Position numbers and translations under genes: made by a program | NCBI GenBank assembly: GCA_021847345.1 | Contig: JAJZTW010000014.1 | Coordinates: 1-64,000 of the forward strand | DNA from: Pseudomonadota bacterium | Lineage (GTDB): Bacteria > Pseudomonadota > Gammaproteobacteria > Burkholderiales > Burkholderiaceae_C | Direction: 5' to 3' | Length of the DNA: 64,000 bases | Shown: in pieces, positions 50,577 through 59,492 of the stretch | Layout of the letters: the number at the start of each line of letters is the position of its first letter | Position numbering within the stretch: position 1 is the first letter of the stretch | Notes under the pieces: generated by a model | Told to the model about the DNA's origin: nothing | Database searches by the model: none | What the model saw: only the letters and a program-made list of their open reading frames with translations

Positions 50577-52602
50577 CGGCATCCGTGCCGTCGCGCGCGT
50601 CGGCTTGCACCGGCAGCGCCATGCCCCGGGCCCGCGCGGCGTCGCTGCGGTTGGGGCTTCGGATTCCGTGCCGGTGCATCCAGCGATACAGGGTCATTCG
50701 CGCCACGCCGAGCCTTCGCGCGGCCTCGCTGACGTTCCAGTCCTGCTGCCGCAGCAGCTCCAGCAGGCTGGCGTGGTCCGGTGCCACCGGGGCCGGGCGC
50801 GTTGCCGGCACGCGGGCTGCCGGCAACGGCTTGTCGGCCCGCGCGCCGGGCGCGCTTGCGCAGCCCAGGCACTCCGGAAGGTCCTCGACCATGACCACGC
50901 CGTGCGCGCACAGCGAGCGCGCGTACTCCAGCACGTTGCACAGCTCGCGCACGTTGCCCGGCCAGTCGTGTGCCAGCAGCTGCTCGCGCGCCGGTGCGCT
51001 CAGGCGCACCGGGCGTGGGCCGGCGCAGCACAGGCGCTCGACCAGCAGCTCCAGGTCGCGGCGCTCGCGCAGCGGCGGCAGGTGGAAATGCGCGCCGTTG
51101 AGGCGGTAGTACAAATCGTCGCGGAAGTCCCCGCGCCGCACCGCGGCCACGAGGTCGCAATGCGTGGCGGCCATCACGCGCAGGTTCACCGCGACCGGGC
51201 GGGTGGCGCCGACCGGCAGCACCTCGCGTTCGGCCAGCACCCGCAGCAGCCTGCCTTGCAGGGCCAGCGGCATGTCACCGATCTCGTCCAGGAACAGCGT
51301 GCCCCCGTCAGCCTCCTGGATCAGGCCGCGCTTGCCCTTCGACGAGGCGCCGGAGAAGCTGCCGGGAAGGTGCCCGAACAGTTCGCTTTCGATCAGGGCT
51401 TCCGGAATCGCCGCGCAGTTCACCGCGACGAAGGGGCGGCGCCTGCGCTCGCTGCTGTCGTGCAGCGCGCGCGCCAGGCGCTCCTTGCCGCTTCCGGTCT
51501 CTCCGGTCAGCAGGATGCTCACCGGAGAGTTCACCAGCCGGGCAGCGCGCTCGATCAGGCGGTCGAGAGCCGGATCGCCGGCCGACAGTTCGGCCAGTGC
51601 CGCGGGCAGTGCGCGGGCCGTGCCCGGCTCGGCCGAGGGGCCGCTGGCGCTGCGCACCGGCGGCGGCGACGCCAGCATGAACAGCATGTCGCGCGTGCCG
51701 GGCAGGGCGACGGCGCGGCGGTCCACCGGATGGCGGGCAACGAAGCGTTCGAGCTCGTGCAGCGGCAGCTCGAGGACCTCGGCCAGCGCGCGTCCGAGCA
51801 CGCAGCCGCCCTGCGCGCGCTCGAGCAGCAGCTGCGCCTGGCGGTTGTGCCCGGCGATGCGACCGTCGTCGTCGAGCGCCAGCAGGTATTCGGGACTGAC
51901 GTCCAGGAACTGGGGCGCGCTGCTCAGGCGCAGGACCCAATGGGTACGGAAGCGGTGCAGGAAGTTGGCGTTCTCGACATGCGCCGCGTACATCTTGACC
52001 AGCTGCAGCGCCAGGTGCTGGCTGTCCTTGCTGCTCGGCGACTTCAGCGCCGAGATATCGAGCACGGCCAGCAGGCGTCCCTGGTCGTCGTGCACCGGGG
52101 CGGTGGTGCAGGTCAGCGGGATGTGGGTGGCGTCGAAGTGGTCGTCCAGGTGCACGGTCAGCGCCTGCCCGGTGGCGATGCAGGTGCCCACGCCGCAGGT
52201 GCCGGCCAGCGGCTCGCTCCAGTCGGCGCCGAGATACAGCCCGGCCTTGCGCAGGCTGGGCTCGAACACCAGGTCGCCCAGGAAATCGACCGTCACGCCG
52301 CGTGCGTCGGTCAGCAGCACGCAATAGCCCAGGCCCGCCACCTGACGGTACAGGGTCTCCAGGCCGTGGCGCGCGATGTGCAGGAAGGCCTCGAGCCGGT
52401 CCTGGTGCTCTCGCAGCTGCGCGCCGGGCAGGATGATCGCCTCCTGCATGCGAGCCGGATCGAGCCGGTGCTCGTTGACGCAACGCGCCCAGGACGCGCG
52501 GATCAGCTCGTCCTTGCCGGGCCCCGCCGCATGGCTCGGCGCGCCGTCGAGGCCGACAGCCTGCAGGACCTGCTCGATGTGGGAACGTTGGGTCGTATGC
52601 AT
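50563..52602 (-). CDS. Sigma-54-dependent Fis-family activator, AcoR-like
   Basis: 679-aa enhancer-binding protein. The N-terminal GAF-type sensor region (about 60-215) has EPLAGTCGVGTCIATGQALTVHLDDHF, typical of AcoR/MimR-like regulators, and a PAS-like segment follows. The AAA+ domain has Walker A GETGSGKE at 367-374 and LFLDEIGDMPLALQGRLLRVL. The sigma-54 contact loop is GSFSGA (414-419) instead of GAFTGA. The C-terminal Fis HTH is DWNVSEAARRLGVARMTLYRWMHRHGI. ATG 52602 has GGAG at good spacing; ATG 52632 is weaker. It presumably activates the downstream monooxygenase through the adjacent repeat array. Confidence 0.92.
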   Translation of the reverse strand: MHTTQRSHIEQVLQAVGLDGAPSHAAGPGKDELIRASWARCVNEHRLDPARMQEAIILPGAQLREHQDRLEAFLHIARHGLETLYRQVAGLGYCVLLTDARGVTVDFLGDLVFEPSLRKAGLYLGADWSEPLAGTCGVGTCIATGQALTVHLDDHFDATHIPLTCTTAPVHDDQGRLLAVLDISALKSPSSKDSQHLALQLVKMYAAHVENANFLHRFRTHWVLRLSSAPQFLDVSPEYLLALDDDGRIAGHNRQAQLLLERAQGGCVLGRALAEVLELPLHELERFVARHPVDRRAVALPGTRDMLFMLASPPPVRSASGPSAEPGTARALPAALAELSAGDPALDRLIERAARLVNSPVSILLTGETGSGKERLARALHDSSERRRRPFVAVNCAAIPEALIESELFGHLPGSFSGASSKGKRGLIQEADGGTLFLDEIGDMPLALQGRLLRVLAEREVLPVGATRPVAVNLRVMAATHCDLVAAVRRGDFRDDLYYRLNGAHFHLPPLRERRDLELLVERLCCAGPRPVRLSAPAREQLLAHDWPGNVRELCNVLEYARSLCAHGVVMVEDLPECLGCASAPGARADKPLPAARVPATRPAPVAPDHASLLELLRQQDWNVSEAARRLGVARMTLYRWMHRHGIRSPNRSDAARARGMALPVQADARDGTDAAQSM

Positions 52603-53029
52603 CGAAGCTCCGGGCTCGAACATTGGCGCCATCCCGCACCATAGACAAGGTGCATGGCCGCCGAATACCCGGACGTACCCGAATCCGGGCAGCCCGCGAC
52701 TGGCGAGCTGGGCCGGGCCGGGCGGGGCCCAGCCCTGCAGCCGATCTGGCTGCGCGTGCTTGCTGTCGTCCGTCGCGGGACCCGCGTTCGGGGCGGCCGG
52801 TCGTGGCCGACTGACTCTGCGCGTGAGTGGTCATGGTGGGCAACGAGCCACACGCCCGCGGCCATGAACGGCATCGGCCAGATGCTCACTCCGCGAAGAC
52901 GTGAGTACGGGCAGGGTGCGCCTTCGACGCTCGGCAACGATACGACATGTAAAAAACGTGTCTGCGGCATACAAAAGACATCGCGGCGAGCCGAAAAAAT
53001 CAGGCTAAACCCTGAACTTTTCATCCGAA

Positions 53030-53043
53030 TGCAATCGATTGCA
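53030..53043. promoter_or_regulatory. LacI-type operator, first copy
   Basis: TGCAATCGATTGCA is a perfect 14-bp palindrome with a central CG, the form expected for LacI-family operators. An identical copy lies 36 bp downstream. A LacI-family regulator gene ends the locus. Confidence 0.8.
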
Positions 53044-53065
53044 ATAGCTCATAGCTTTAATGAAT

Positions 53066-53079
53066 TGCAATCGATTGCA
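53066..53079. promoter_or_regulatory. LacI-type operator, second copy
   Basis: Identical TGCAATCGATTGCA palindrome, centre-to-centre 36 bp from the first, 120 bp upstream of the receptor start. The spacing (about 3.4 helical turns) puts the two sites on nearly opposite-to-oblique faces, so promoter occlusion is more likely than simple side-by-side cooperativity. Confidence 0.8.
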
Positions 53080-53199
53080 CAGCCGCGTCTACTCGCTCCC
53101 CAGAACGGCCGCAGAGCCCTACGCACACGGTCGTTCAATTCACCACGCTTGCTCAAGCGTCGTGTCTCGGGGACCACAGCACCAATTTTTGGGGACAAC

Positions 53200-55515
53200 A
53201 TGAACAAGACAACGATCGCGATTGCCGTTCTCACCCTCTTTGCAGGTGGGGGCGGCTTGGCCACCGCATCCGCGCAGACCGCATCGTCGAGCACGGCAGC
53301 CTCGGCAGGAAGCTCCGCCGCTGCGGCTCCCGCTGCGAAGCAAGGCGCTGCGCAGCAGCCGGTGGTGAACCTGAACGCGATTCTGGTCACAGGCACCACG
53401 CAGAAGAAGACGGTGATGCAGCAAAGCCTCTCCGTCACCACGCTCAATTCCACGCAGATCCAGCAGAGCGGGGCCACCAACACGGCGGCGATCCTGGGCT
53501 CCGTGCCCGGCGTGCATGCCGAGTCCTCGGGGGGCGAAGGCAATGCCAACCTGACCGTGCGCGGTCTGCCCATCTCGGCCGGCGGCAGTCGCTATGTGCA
53601 GTACCAGGAAAACGGCTTGCCCGTGCTGCTGTTCGGCGACCTGGACTTCGCCACGCCTGACGAGTTCATGCGCTCGGACTTCAACACTTCGCAGTTGCAG
53701 GTGGTGCGCGGCGGCGCGGCCTCCACGCTCGCCAGCAACGCGCCCGGCGGCATCGTCAACTTCATCGACAAGACGGGGCGCGAGAGTGGTGGGGACATCG
53801 GCTTCACCGAGGGCCTGAACTACCGCCTCAACCGACTGGACTTCGACTACGGTGGGCACATCAACAGCGACACGCGCTACCACTTCGGCGGCTTCTTCCG
53901 CGAGGGCAACAGTTCCAAGGGCACCAACTTCACCTCGGAGAACGGCGGCCAGTTCAAGTTCAACCTCACCAAGGACATCCAGAACGGCTCGCTGAGTCTG
54001 TACTTCAAGCATCTCGACGACAAGACGCCGACGTACCTCGACGTCCCGGTGCAGGTGGTGAACGGCCAGATCGTTCCTCTGCCGGGAGTGGATCCTCGCA
54101 ACTACTACCCGCTCAACGGCACGAACATCGTCAGCGACTCGTATGTCGGCCCGGGCGGCGGCACCGTCACCAACAGCACGCGCGACGGGCTGGCCGTGAA
54201 GTCGGATGCCATCGGTTTCCACTTGGCGCTCTCGCTCGGCGACGACTGGGGCCTGGACGACAAGCTCAGCACCGCCCACAACTCCGGCAACTTCCTCGGG
54301 CTCGATGCCTCGCAAGGTGGCCAGACGGCGACGACCTATCAGGGCGAGATGTTCGACGTCGGGCTGAACAACCTGAACAACACGTTCAACAACCTGCAGC
54401 TCTCGAAGGACTTCCATACGGCCGGTGCCAAGGTCCACGTTGCGGGTGGCCTGTTCACCGCGATCCAGAACGTGGCCGAAACCTGGAACTGGAACGTCTA
54501 CACCATGAACATCGCCACCGGTGGCGCGACGTTGCTGGGAACCGGGACCACGCCAGGAATCGGCTTCGGCTGCGGCGCAGCGTGCGTGCGCGACTTCAAC
54601 GTGCAGTACACCGAGAACTCGCCCTTTGCCGATGTGGCGGTGACGTCCGGCAAGCTCACCGTCGACGCCAGCGTGCGCCACGACTCCATGCGGGCCAACG
54701 GCTGGCAGGACCAGGGCGTGCCGAGCTCCAACCCGACGCAGTTCACGCCGTACACGGTCAACGGCGTCAATCTGTCGGCTGTCAACTACAGCGTCTCCCA
54801 CACCTCCTACTCGCTTGGCGCGAACTACCTGCTCACGCCTGATCTGGCCTATTTCGTGCGCTACAGCGACGGCGTGTCGATGAACGGCGACCGCATCCTT
54901 TACGGCAACCCGCTCAACGGCAGCACGCCGATTCCGCTCAACGAGGTCAAGCAGCAGGAAGCGGGGGTCAAGTGGAAGCGCGGCGGCTTCAGCATGTTCA
55001 GCACGCTCTTTGCCGCGCAGACCCAGGAGAGCAACTACGACCTCACGCAGAACACTTTCAGCGACAACACCTACCACGCCTATGGCCTGGAGATGGAGGC
55101 GGGGTATCTGCACGATGCCTTCGGTGTGCATGCCGGAGTGACGTACACCCACTCGCGCATCGTGGCCGCCCCGGGGCAAGCGAGCTGGTTGAACAAGGTG
55201 CCGCAGCGTCTGCCGGACCTGATGTACCAGATCACCCCGACCTACAGCTACGGCGACTACCTGTTCGGCACCAGCATCATCGGGCAGTCCTCGTCCTATG
55301 CGGACAACGGGAACACCTTGTCGATGCCGGGGTACACCTACGTCAATGCGTTCGTCAATTACAACGTTTCGGACAACATGACGATCTCGCTGGCGGCGAA
55401 CAACCTGTTCAACAAGCTGGCCTACACCGAGGTCAATGTCCCGAGCAACGGTCTGTCGGTGGCTCGCGCCATCATGGGTCGCACGGTGACCGCCTCCCTG
55501 CGCTATTCGTTCTGA
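53200..55515 (+). CDS. TonB-dependent outer-membrane receptor, probable sucrose transporter
   Basis: 771-aa receptor. The signal peptide is MNKTTIAIAVLTLFAGGGGLATASAQT. A TonB-box-like segment (LNAILVTGTTQKK) precedes the plug domain (about 75-215: SVTTLNSTQIQQSGATNTAAILGSVPGV, NLTVRGLPI, LQVVRGGAASTLASNAPGGIVNFI). The beta barrel ends ASLRYSF with a terminal Phe. ATG 53200 has GGGGA upstream. Its place before an amylosucrase and a sugar transporter suggests high-affinity sucrose uptake, the role of SuxA in Xanthomonas. The substrate is inferred from context. Confidence 0.9.
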   Translation: MNKTTIAIAVLTLFAGGGGLATASAQTASSSTAASAGSSAAAAPAAKQGAAQQPVVNLNAILVTGTTQKKTVMQQSLSVTTLNSTQIQQSGATNTAAILGSVPGVHAESSGGEGNANLTVRGLPISAGGSRYVQYQENGLPVLLFGDLDFATPDEFMRSDFNTSQLQVVRGGAASTLASNAPGGIVNFIDKTGRESGGDIGFTEGLNYRLNRLDFDYGGHINSDTRYHFGGFFREGNSSKGTNFTSENGGQFKFNLTKDIQNGSLSLYFKHLDDKTPTYLDVPVQVVNGQIVPLPGVDPRNYYPLNGTNIVSDSYVGPGGGTVTNSTRDGLAVKSDAIGFHLALSLGDDWGLDDKLSTAHNSGNFLGLDASQGGQTATTYQGEMFDVGLNNLNNTFNNLQLSKDFHTAGAKVHVAGGLFTAIQNVAETWNWNVYTMNIATGGATLLGTGTTPGIGFGCGAACVRDFNVQYTENSPFADVAVTSGKLTVDASVRHDSMRANGWQDQGVPSSNPTQFTPYTVNGVNLSAVNYSVSHTSYSLGANYLLTPDLAYFVRYSDGVSMNGDRILYGNPLNGSTPIPLNEVKQQEAGVKWKRGGFSMFSTLFAAQTQESNYDLTQNTFSDNTYHAYGLEMEAGYLHDAFGVHAGVTYTHSRIVAAPGQASWLNKVPQRLPDLMYQITPTYSYGDYLFGTSIIGQSSSYADNGNTLSMPGYTYVNAFVNYNVSDNMTISLAANNLFNKLAYTEVNVPSNGLSVARAIMGRTVTASLRYSF

Positions 55516-55524
55516 GTAGTGTGA

Positions 55525-55543
55525 GCGCCCCCTCGCGGGGCGC
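55525..55543 (+). terminator. Hairpin between receptor and amylosucrase genes
   Basis: Seven-bp stem gcgcccc / ggggcgc (55525-55531 and 55537-55543) with a 5-nt loop, followed by the weak run CCCCTTTCCCC. It begins 10 bp after the receptor stop and lies 25 bp before the amylosucrase start. This suggests partial termination or an mRNA-stabilising end that gives more receptor than enzyme transcript. Confidence 0.5.
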
Positions 55544-55567
55544 CCCTTTCCCCACACGATTCGATTC

Positions 55568-57430
55568 ATGAGCACAGCTCAAGGGCTACCCGCGCCCGTC
55601 CTGGACGCATCGGCGGCGCAACCCTCCTTCAGTGCGCAGGCGCAGGCGCGGTTTGCGCGACACGGCGCACGCTTGTCGCAGCTGCTGGCCGTCCTGTATG
55701 GCCAGCGCGACGATTTTCAGCCGTGGTTGTCAGGCTTCCTCGCCCAGCTTGCGGACATCGAGCGCGCACGCAGCGGGGATCTGCGCGAACTCGATGAGCG
55801 CCGCATGGGGGCGCCCGACTGGCTGGCGCGCGGCTCGGGCGTGGCCTATTCCTGCTACGTCGATCGCTTCGCCGGCACGCTGCCGGCCATCCGTGAGCGC
55901 CTGGGCCACTTGCGGGAACTCGGCGTTCAGTTGCTGCACCTGCTGCCATTCCTGAAGATGCGCGAGGGCGCCAATGATGGCGGGTTCGCCGTCAGTGACT
56001 TCGCCGAGGTGCAGGACGGCCTGGGCTCGATCAGCGACCTCGCCGAACTCGGCGCGGCATTGCGAGGCCACGGCATCAGCCTGATGGCAGACGTCGTGCT
56101 CAACCACGTTGCCGACGACCATCCCTGGGCCAAGGCCGCCATGCTTGGCGACGAGGCGCGGCAGGGGTATTTCCTGACCTTCGGGGACAGGTCCGAGGTG
56201 GAAGCCATCGAGGCGCATCTCGACCAGGTCTTCCCGGATCAGGCGCCAGGCAACTTCACCTGGAATCCGGCTCTCAAGCGCTGGGTGTGGACGACCTTCT
56301 TCGAGTACCAGTGGGATCTGAATTATCAGAACCCCGAGGTCTTCGCCGAAATGGCCCTGGCCATGGTTCGCCTCGCCAACCTCGGCGTCGAGGTGCTGCG
56401 TGTCGACTCCGCGCCGTATATCTGGAAACGCATCGGGACCGACTGCAAGAACCAGCCCGAAGTCCATGTCATTCTGAAGGCGCTGCGAGTCATTCTGGAC
56501 ATCGTGGCTCCGGCCACGCGCATGAATGCCGAGGCCATCGTCGAGCGCGAGGAGATCCTTCGCTACTTCGGTGACGGTCTGCCCGAGTGCAGCCTGGCGT
56601 ACAACGCAGCGCTGATGGCTGCGACCTGGGCCTCGCTGGCTCGTGCAAGCGCCTCGATGGTCCGACAGACCGCGCTGGCCACCCCGCAGCTACCGGCGGG
56701 CTGTGCCTGGGTGAACTACGTGCGCTGTCACGACGACATCATCTGGAACGTTCTGCGCCGAGACATCGAGACGCGCGGTCAAGACTATGTCCAGTTGATC
56801 GGTGCCGTCACGGATGTGCTTCATGGAAGCGCAGCGGCGACCCAGTCCCGGGGCGTACCCAGCCAGCGCCACGATCCGCTTCACGGTACGAGCGGCATGA
56901 CCGCCGAGCTCGTCGGACTTCGCGCAGGTGACGAGGCGTCGCTGCGGCGTTACGCGCTCGTGTACGGCGTGGCGTTCGCCATGCCGGGAATTCCGCTCAT
57001 CTACATGGGCGATGAATTCGGGCAGGGCAATGCCGCGGTAACGCCAGGGCAAGAGGCGGACGACACGCGCTGGCTGCATCGCCCGGAGTTTGACCAGGCG
57101 GCCATGGCGCAGCGCCATGTCCCTGGAAGCACGCCGCAGCGTGTGTTTTCCCTGATGCAGTGGTTCCGGCAGATGCGCCAGCGTCTGCGCGACAACGATT
57201 CGGGGCAGGGCGCGGAGGTCATCGCCGGCCTGTCCGATGCCCTCTTCGGCCTGCGTCGAGGGCCGTGCCGGGTTTTGTTCAATTTCTCCGAGTCCGAGCA
57301 GTCGGTCGAACTGCCAGCCGGACGGTGGAAGCTGTACGCACCTTGGCAGAGTCAGCCTCGGATCGTCAGCGATGGCCTGCGCCTGCCTGAGCATGGTCAG
57401 GCGTGGCTTTTGCCCGAGCCTGCCCTTTGA
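55568..57430 (+). CDS. Amylosucrase/sucrose hydrolase, GH13
   Basis: 620-aa GH13 enzyme of the amylosucrase group. Catalytic residues align with Neisseria polysaccharea amylosucrase: Asp280 (LRVDSAPYIWKRIGTDC, its Asp286), Glu322 (MNAEAIVEREE, its Glu328) and Asp389 (VNYVRCHDDIIW, its Asp393). MADVVLNHVADDHPW is the GH13 region I. It lacks a signal peptide, so it is cytoplasmic. Such enzymes cleave sucrose to fructose plus either glucose (hydrolase, as in Xanthomonas SUH) or alpha-1,4-glucan; the two activities cannot be separated by eye. It follows the receptor gene by 52 bp and fits the sux model. Confidence 0.92.
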   Translation: MSTAQGLPAPVLDASAAQPSFSAQAQARFARHGARLSQLLAVLYGQRDDFQPWLSGFLAQLADIERARSGDLRELDERRMGAPDWLARGSGVAYSCYVDRFAGTLPAIRERLGHLRELGVQLLHLLPFLKMREGANDGGFAVSDFAEVQDGLGSISDLAELGAALRGHGISLMADVVLNHVADDHPWAKAAMLGDEARQGYFLTFGDRSEVEAIEAHLDQVFPDQAPGNFTWNPALKRWVWTTFFEYQWDLNYQNPEVFAEMALAMVRLANLGVEVLRVDSAPYIWKRIGTDCKNQPEVHVILKALRVILDIVAPATRMNAEAIVEREEILRYFGDGLPECSLAYNAALMAATWASLARASASMVRQTALATPQLPAGCAWVNYVRCHDDIIWNVLRRDIETRGQDYVQLIGAVTDVLHGSAAATQSRGVPSQRHDPLHGTSGMTAELVGLRAGDEASLRRYALVYGVAFAMPGIPLIYMGDEFGQGNAAVTPGQEADDTRWLHRPEFDQAAMAQRHVPGSTPQRVFSLMQWFRQMRQRLRDNDSGQGAEVIAGLSDALFGLRRGPCRVLFNFSESEQSVELPAGRWKLYAPWQSQPRIVSDGLRLPEHGQAWLLPEPAL

Positions 57431-57461
57431 GGGCAGGCGCCAGGCCATGAATGGAGTCGAC

Positions 57462-58124
57462 ATGATTTACGGACAAAAGAAACGAGACCCGGTGCGCTAT
57501 TTCGGGGGCATGGCTCTCGTGGTCGCGCTGCACATAGTGCTGATTTACGCGCTGATCAACGGCTTGGCTGCGAAAGTGGTCAAGGCGGTGGCGCGCCCCA
57601 TGCAGACCCAGATCATCCATGAGGTCGCACCCCCGCCGCCGCCTCCGCCGAAGCTGCCGCCACCCCCGCCGCCGCGCGTGGCCGTGCCGCCGCCCCCCTT
57701 CGTTCCGATTCCGGTCGTGGCTCCGCCGCCCACGCCAGCGCCCGCGATCACTGCGGTGCAAACTGCCAAGCCTGTGCGCTCCGCGCCCGTGGCCGCGCCT
57801 GCCAGGCCCGCGTCCAAGCCCGCGCCAGCACCCAAGCCCAAGCCGGTCAATCACAACGTGGCGGCCGTGTGCCCGAACGTCATGACCTTGGCACGCAGCA
57901 TCGTGTATCCGCGCCTTGCGATGCGCCACGGCATCTATTCCGGCAACGTCGTCGTGGAATTCACCATCGATCCGACCGGTCATCCGAAGGACTTCGTCAT
58001 CCGCAGTTCGAGCAACCATGTCTTCAACGAGGCCGCAATCAATGTTGCGCGCCAACTGCAATGCGCGGGCCAGGGAGTGGATGTCCGCGTGCTGCTGCCC
58101 ATCGGCTTCCAAGCCAATAACTGA
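57462..58124 (+). CDS. tonB: TonB protein dedicated to the sugar locus
   Basis: 220-aa TonB-type energy transducer. An N-terminal anchor (YFGGMALVVALHIVLIYALI) contains the Ser/His-type TonB helix with His, followed by a Pro-rich periplasmic linker (PPPPPPPKLPPPPPPRVAVPPPP, later KPAPAPKPKP). The C-terminal TonB domain is YPRLAMRHGIYSGNVVVEFTIDPTGHPKDF. ATG 57462 has GGAG at 57453-57456; ATG 57447 is a weaker option. It is encoded with its own ExbB and two ExbD genes, so it can energise the receptor upstream without the housekeeping system. Confidence 0.93.
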   Translation: MIYGQKKRDPVRYFGGMALVVALHIVLIYALINGLAAKVVKAVARPMQTQIIHEVAPPPPPPPKLPPPPPPRVAVPPPPFVPIPVVAPPPTPAPAITAVQTAKPVRSAPVAAPARPASKPAPAPKPKPVNHNVAAVCPNVMTLARSIVYPRLAMRHGIYSGNVVVEFTIDPTGHPKDFVIRSSSNHVFNEAAINVARQLQCAGQGVDVRVLLPIGFQANN

Positions 58125-58153
58125 ATCGATACGTCTGCATCCAGGAGACCACC

Positions 58154-59035
58154 ATGCCTTGTGTTTCACGTGCCCGCCAAGCCGCCATCGCCGCCGCGCT
58201 GATGAGCGCCCTTTCCGCAGCGCCAGTCCTGGCTGCGGCCGCCCCGGCCAGCGCGCCGGCTGCCACGAGCAGCCCGTCGGGCGCCGTAACCGCGGCACCC
58301 ATGTCCTCGGCGGCTTCGGCCGCCGACTCGGTGCCCCTGGCCGCCGCCGCGGCCGATGCGTCGCCGGCGTCGGCGGGAAATCCCTATGGACTGGACGCCT
58401 TGTGGCACCACGGGGATATCGTTGCGCGTTCCACCTTGCTGATCCTGGTGGTCATGTCCATGGGCAGCTGGTTCATCATGATCGTCAAGTTCTTCGAACA
58501 GTCGAAGATCTACCGCCAGGCCAACCGCGCCAACAAGACCTTCTGGTCGGCCGGCAGCGTGGAGCAGGGTGCCCAGACCCTGGCGGAAAACAGCCCCTTC
58601 CGCTTTCTTGCCGGCAGCGGCCTGGACGCGACGAAGAAGCATGACGGTCTGATGAAGAATGTGGACTTCCACACCTGGCTGTCGATGTCCATTCAACGTG
58701 CGCAAGAAGGTATTCAGAACCGCCTGCAGGACGGCCTGGCGTTCCTGGCCACGGTGGGTTCGACAGCTCCCTTCGTGGGTCTGTTCGGGACCGTCTGGGG
58801 CATCTACCACGCTCTGACCGCCATCGGCATCGCCGGGCAGGCTTCCATCGGCAAGGTGGCCGGCCCCGTCGGTGAAGCGCTCATCATGACCGCGATCGGC
58901 CTCGCCACGGCCGTTCCGGCCGTGCTTGGCTACAACCTGCTGGTGCGTCGAAACAAGCGGGCCATGGAACACGTGCGCGCCTTTTCTTCCGACTTGCACT
59001 CCGTCCTGATGGGTGCGCAAAGCACCCAGGCCTGA
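58154..59035 (+). CDS. exbB: ExbB/TolQ-type proton channel protein
   Basis: 293-aa MotA/TolQ/ExbB protein. A signal-like leader and an Ala-rich periplasmic segment (about residues 1-90) precede the first membrane helix RSTLLILVVMSMGSWFIMIV, as in the larger ExbB of Xanthomonas-type systems. Helices two and three are GLAFLATVGSTAPFVGLFGTVWGIYHAL and GEALIMTAIGLATAVPAVLGYNLLV, with the conserved proton-channel Thr and Pro residues. It works with TonB and ExbD in the inner membrane. A GGAGACC ribosome site precedes ATG 58154. Confidence 0.93.
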   Translation: MPCVSRARQAAIAAALMSALSAAPVLAAAAPASAPAATSSPSGAVTAAPMSSAASAADSVPLAAAAADASPASAGNPYGLDALWHHGDIVARSTLLILVVMSMGSWFIMIVKFFEQSKIYRQANRANKTFWSAGSVEQGAQTLAENSPFRFLAGSGLDATKKHDGLMKNVDFHTWLSMSIQRAQEGIQNRLQDGLAFLATVGSTAPFVGLFGTVWGIYHALTAIGIAGQASIGKVAGPVGEALIMTAIGLATAVPAVLGYNLLVRRNKRAMEHVRAFSSDLHSVLMGAQSTQA

Positions 59036-59045
59036 GGAGCCGGCG

Positions 59046-59471
59046 ATGGCCATGCAGCTTGATACATCCGGCGGTGACGACGACGAGCTCAACGCGACCA
59101 TCAACACGACGCCGTTGGTGGACGTCATGCTGGTGCTGTTGATCATCTTCCTGATCACCATCCCGGTCGTCACGCACACGGTTCCCCTGAAGCTGCCGCG
59201 AGCGGTGGACAAGCCGCGCGTGACCAAGCCGGAGAATGTGACGATTTCGGTCACGCGCAATGGCGACATCTACTGGGGTGAGCGCAAGATCGACAGCAGC
59301 GCGCAACTGCTTCCCATGCTCGTGGCCAAGGCGCGCTTGAACCCGCAGCCGAAGGTCGAAATCCGGGGCGACCAGAGCGCGCGCTACGAGTTCGTCGGAA
59401 AGATCGTCTTCCTGTGCGAGAAGGCAGGTCTGACGAGCGTGAATTTCATCATCCAGCCACCGTCTCGTTGA
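59046..59471 (+). CDS. exbD: ExbD, first copy
   Basis: 141-aa ExbD/TolR protein. ELNATINTTPLVDVMLVLLIIFLITIPVV contains the channel Asp (PLVDVMLVLLI) that carries protons. The periplasmic domain follows from about residue 45 to VNFIIQPPSR. ATG 59046 has AGGAG at 59036-59040. Two consecutive exbD genes follow exbB, an arrangement known from Xanthomonas. Confidence 0.93.
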   Translation: MAMQLDTSGGDDDELNATINTTPLVDVMLVLLIIFLITIPVVTHTVPLKLPRAVDKPRVTKPENVTISVTRNGDIYWGERKIDSSAQLLPMLVAKARLNPQPKVEIRGDQSARYEFVGKIVFLCEKAGLTSVNFIIQPPSR

Positions 59472-59492
59472 GTTGGATACGGAGAAGCCGAA

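Larger units (their letters stand above)
52603..53199. other. 597-bp intergenic region between the AcoR-like gene and the sugar locus
   Basis: No convincing gene. The first half is G+C rich and the frame open through it lacks a ribosome site and family features. From about 52940 onward the sequence becomes distinctly A+T rich (for example ccgaaaaaatcaggctaaac) and holds twin LacI-type operators at 53030 and 53066, so the promoter of the sugar operon is probably within 52960-53100. No clean -35/-10 pair was found by eye. Confidence 0.7.

Noticed and set aside
52654-53199. N-terminal extension of the receptor gene frame
   Set aside because: It lacks family features, has no ribosome site and would put the operators inside the coding region; the signal peptide starts at 53200.
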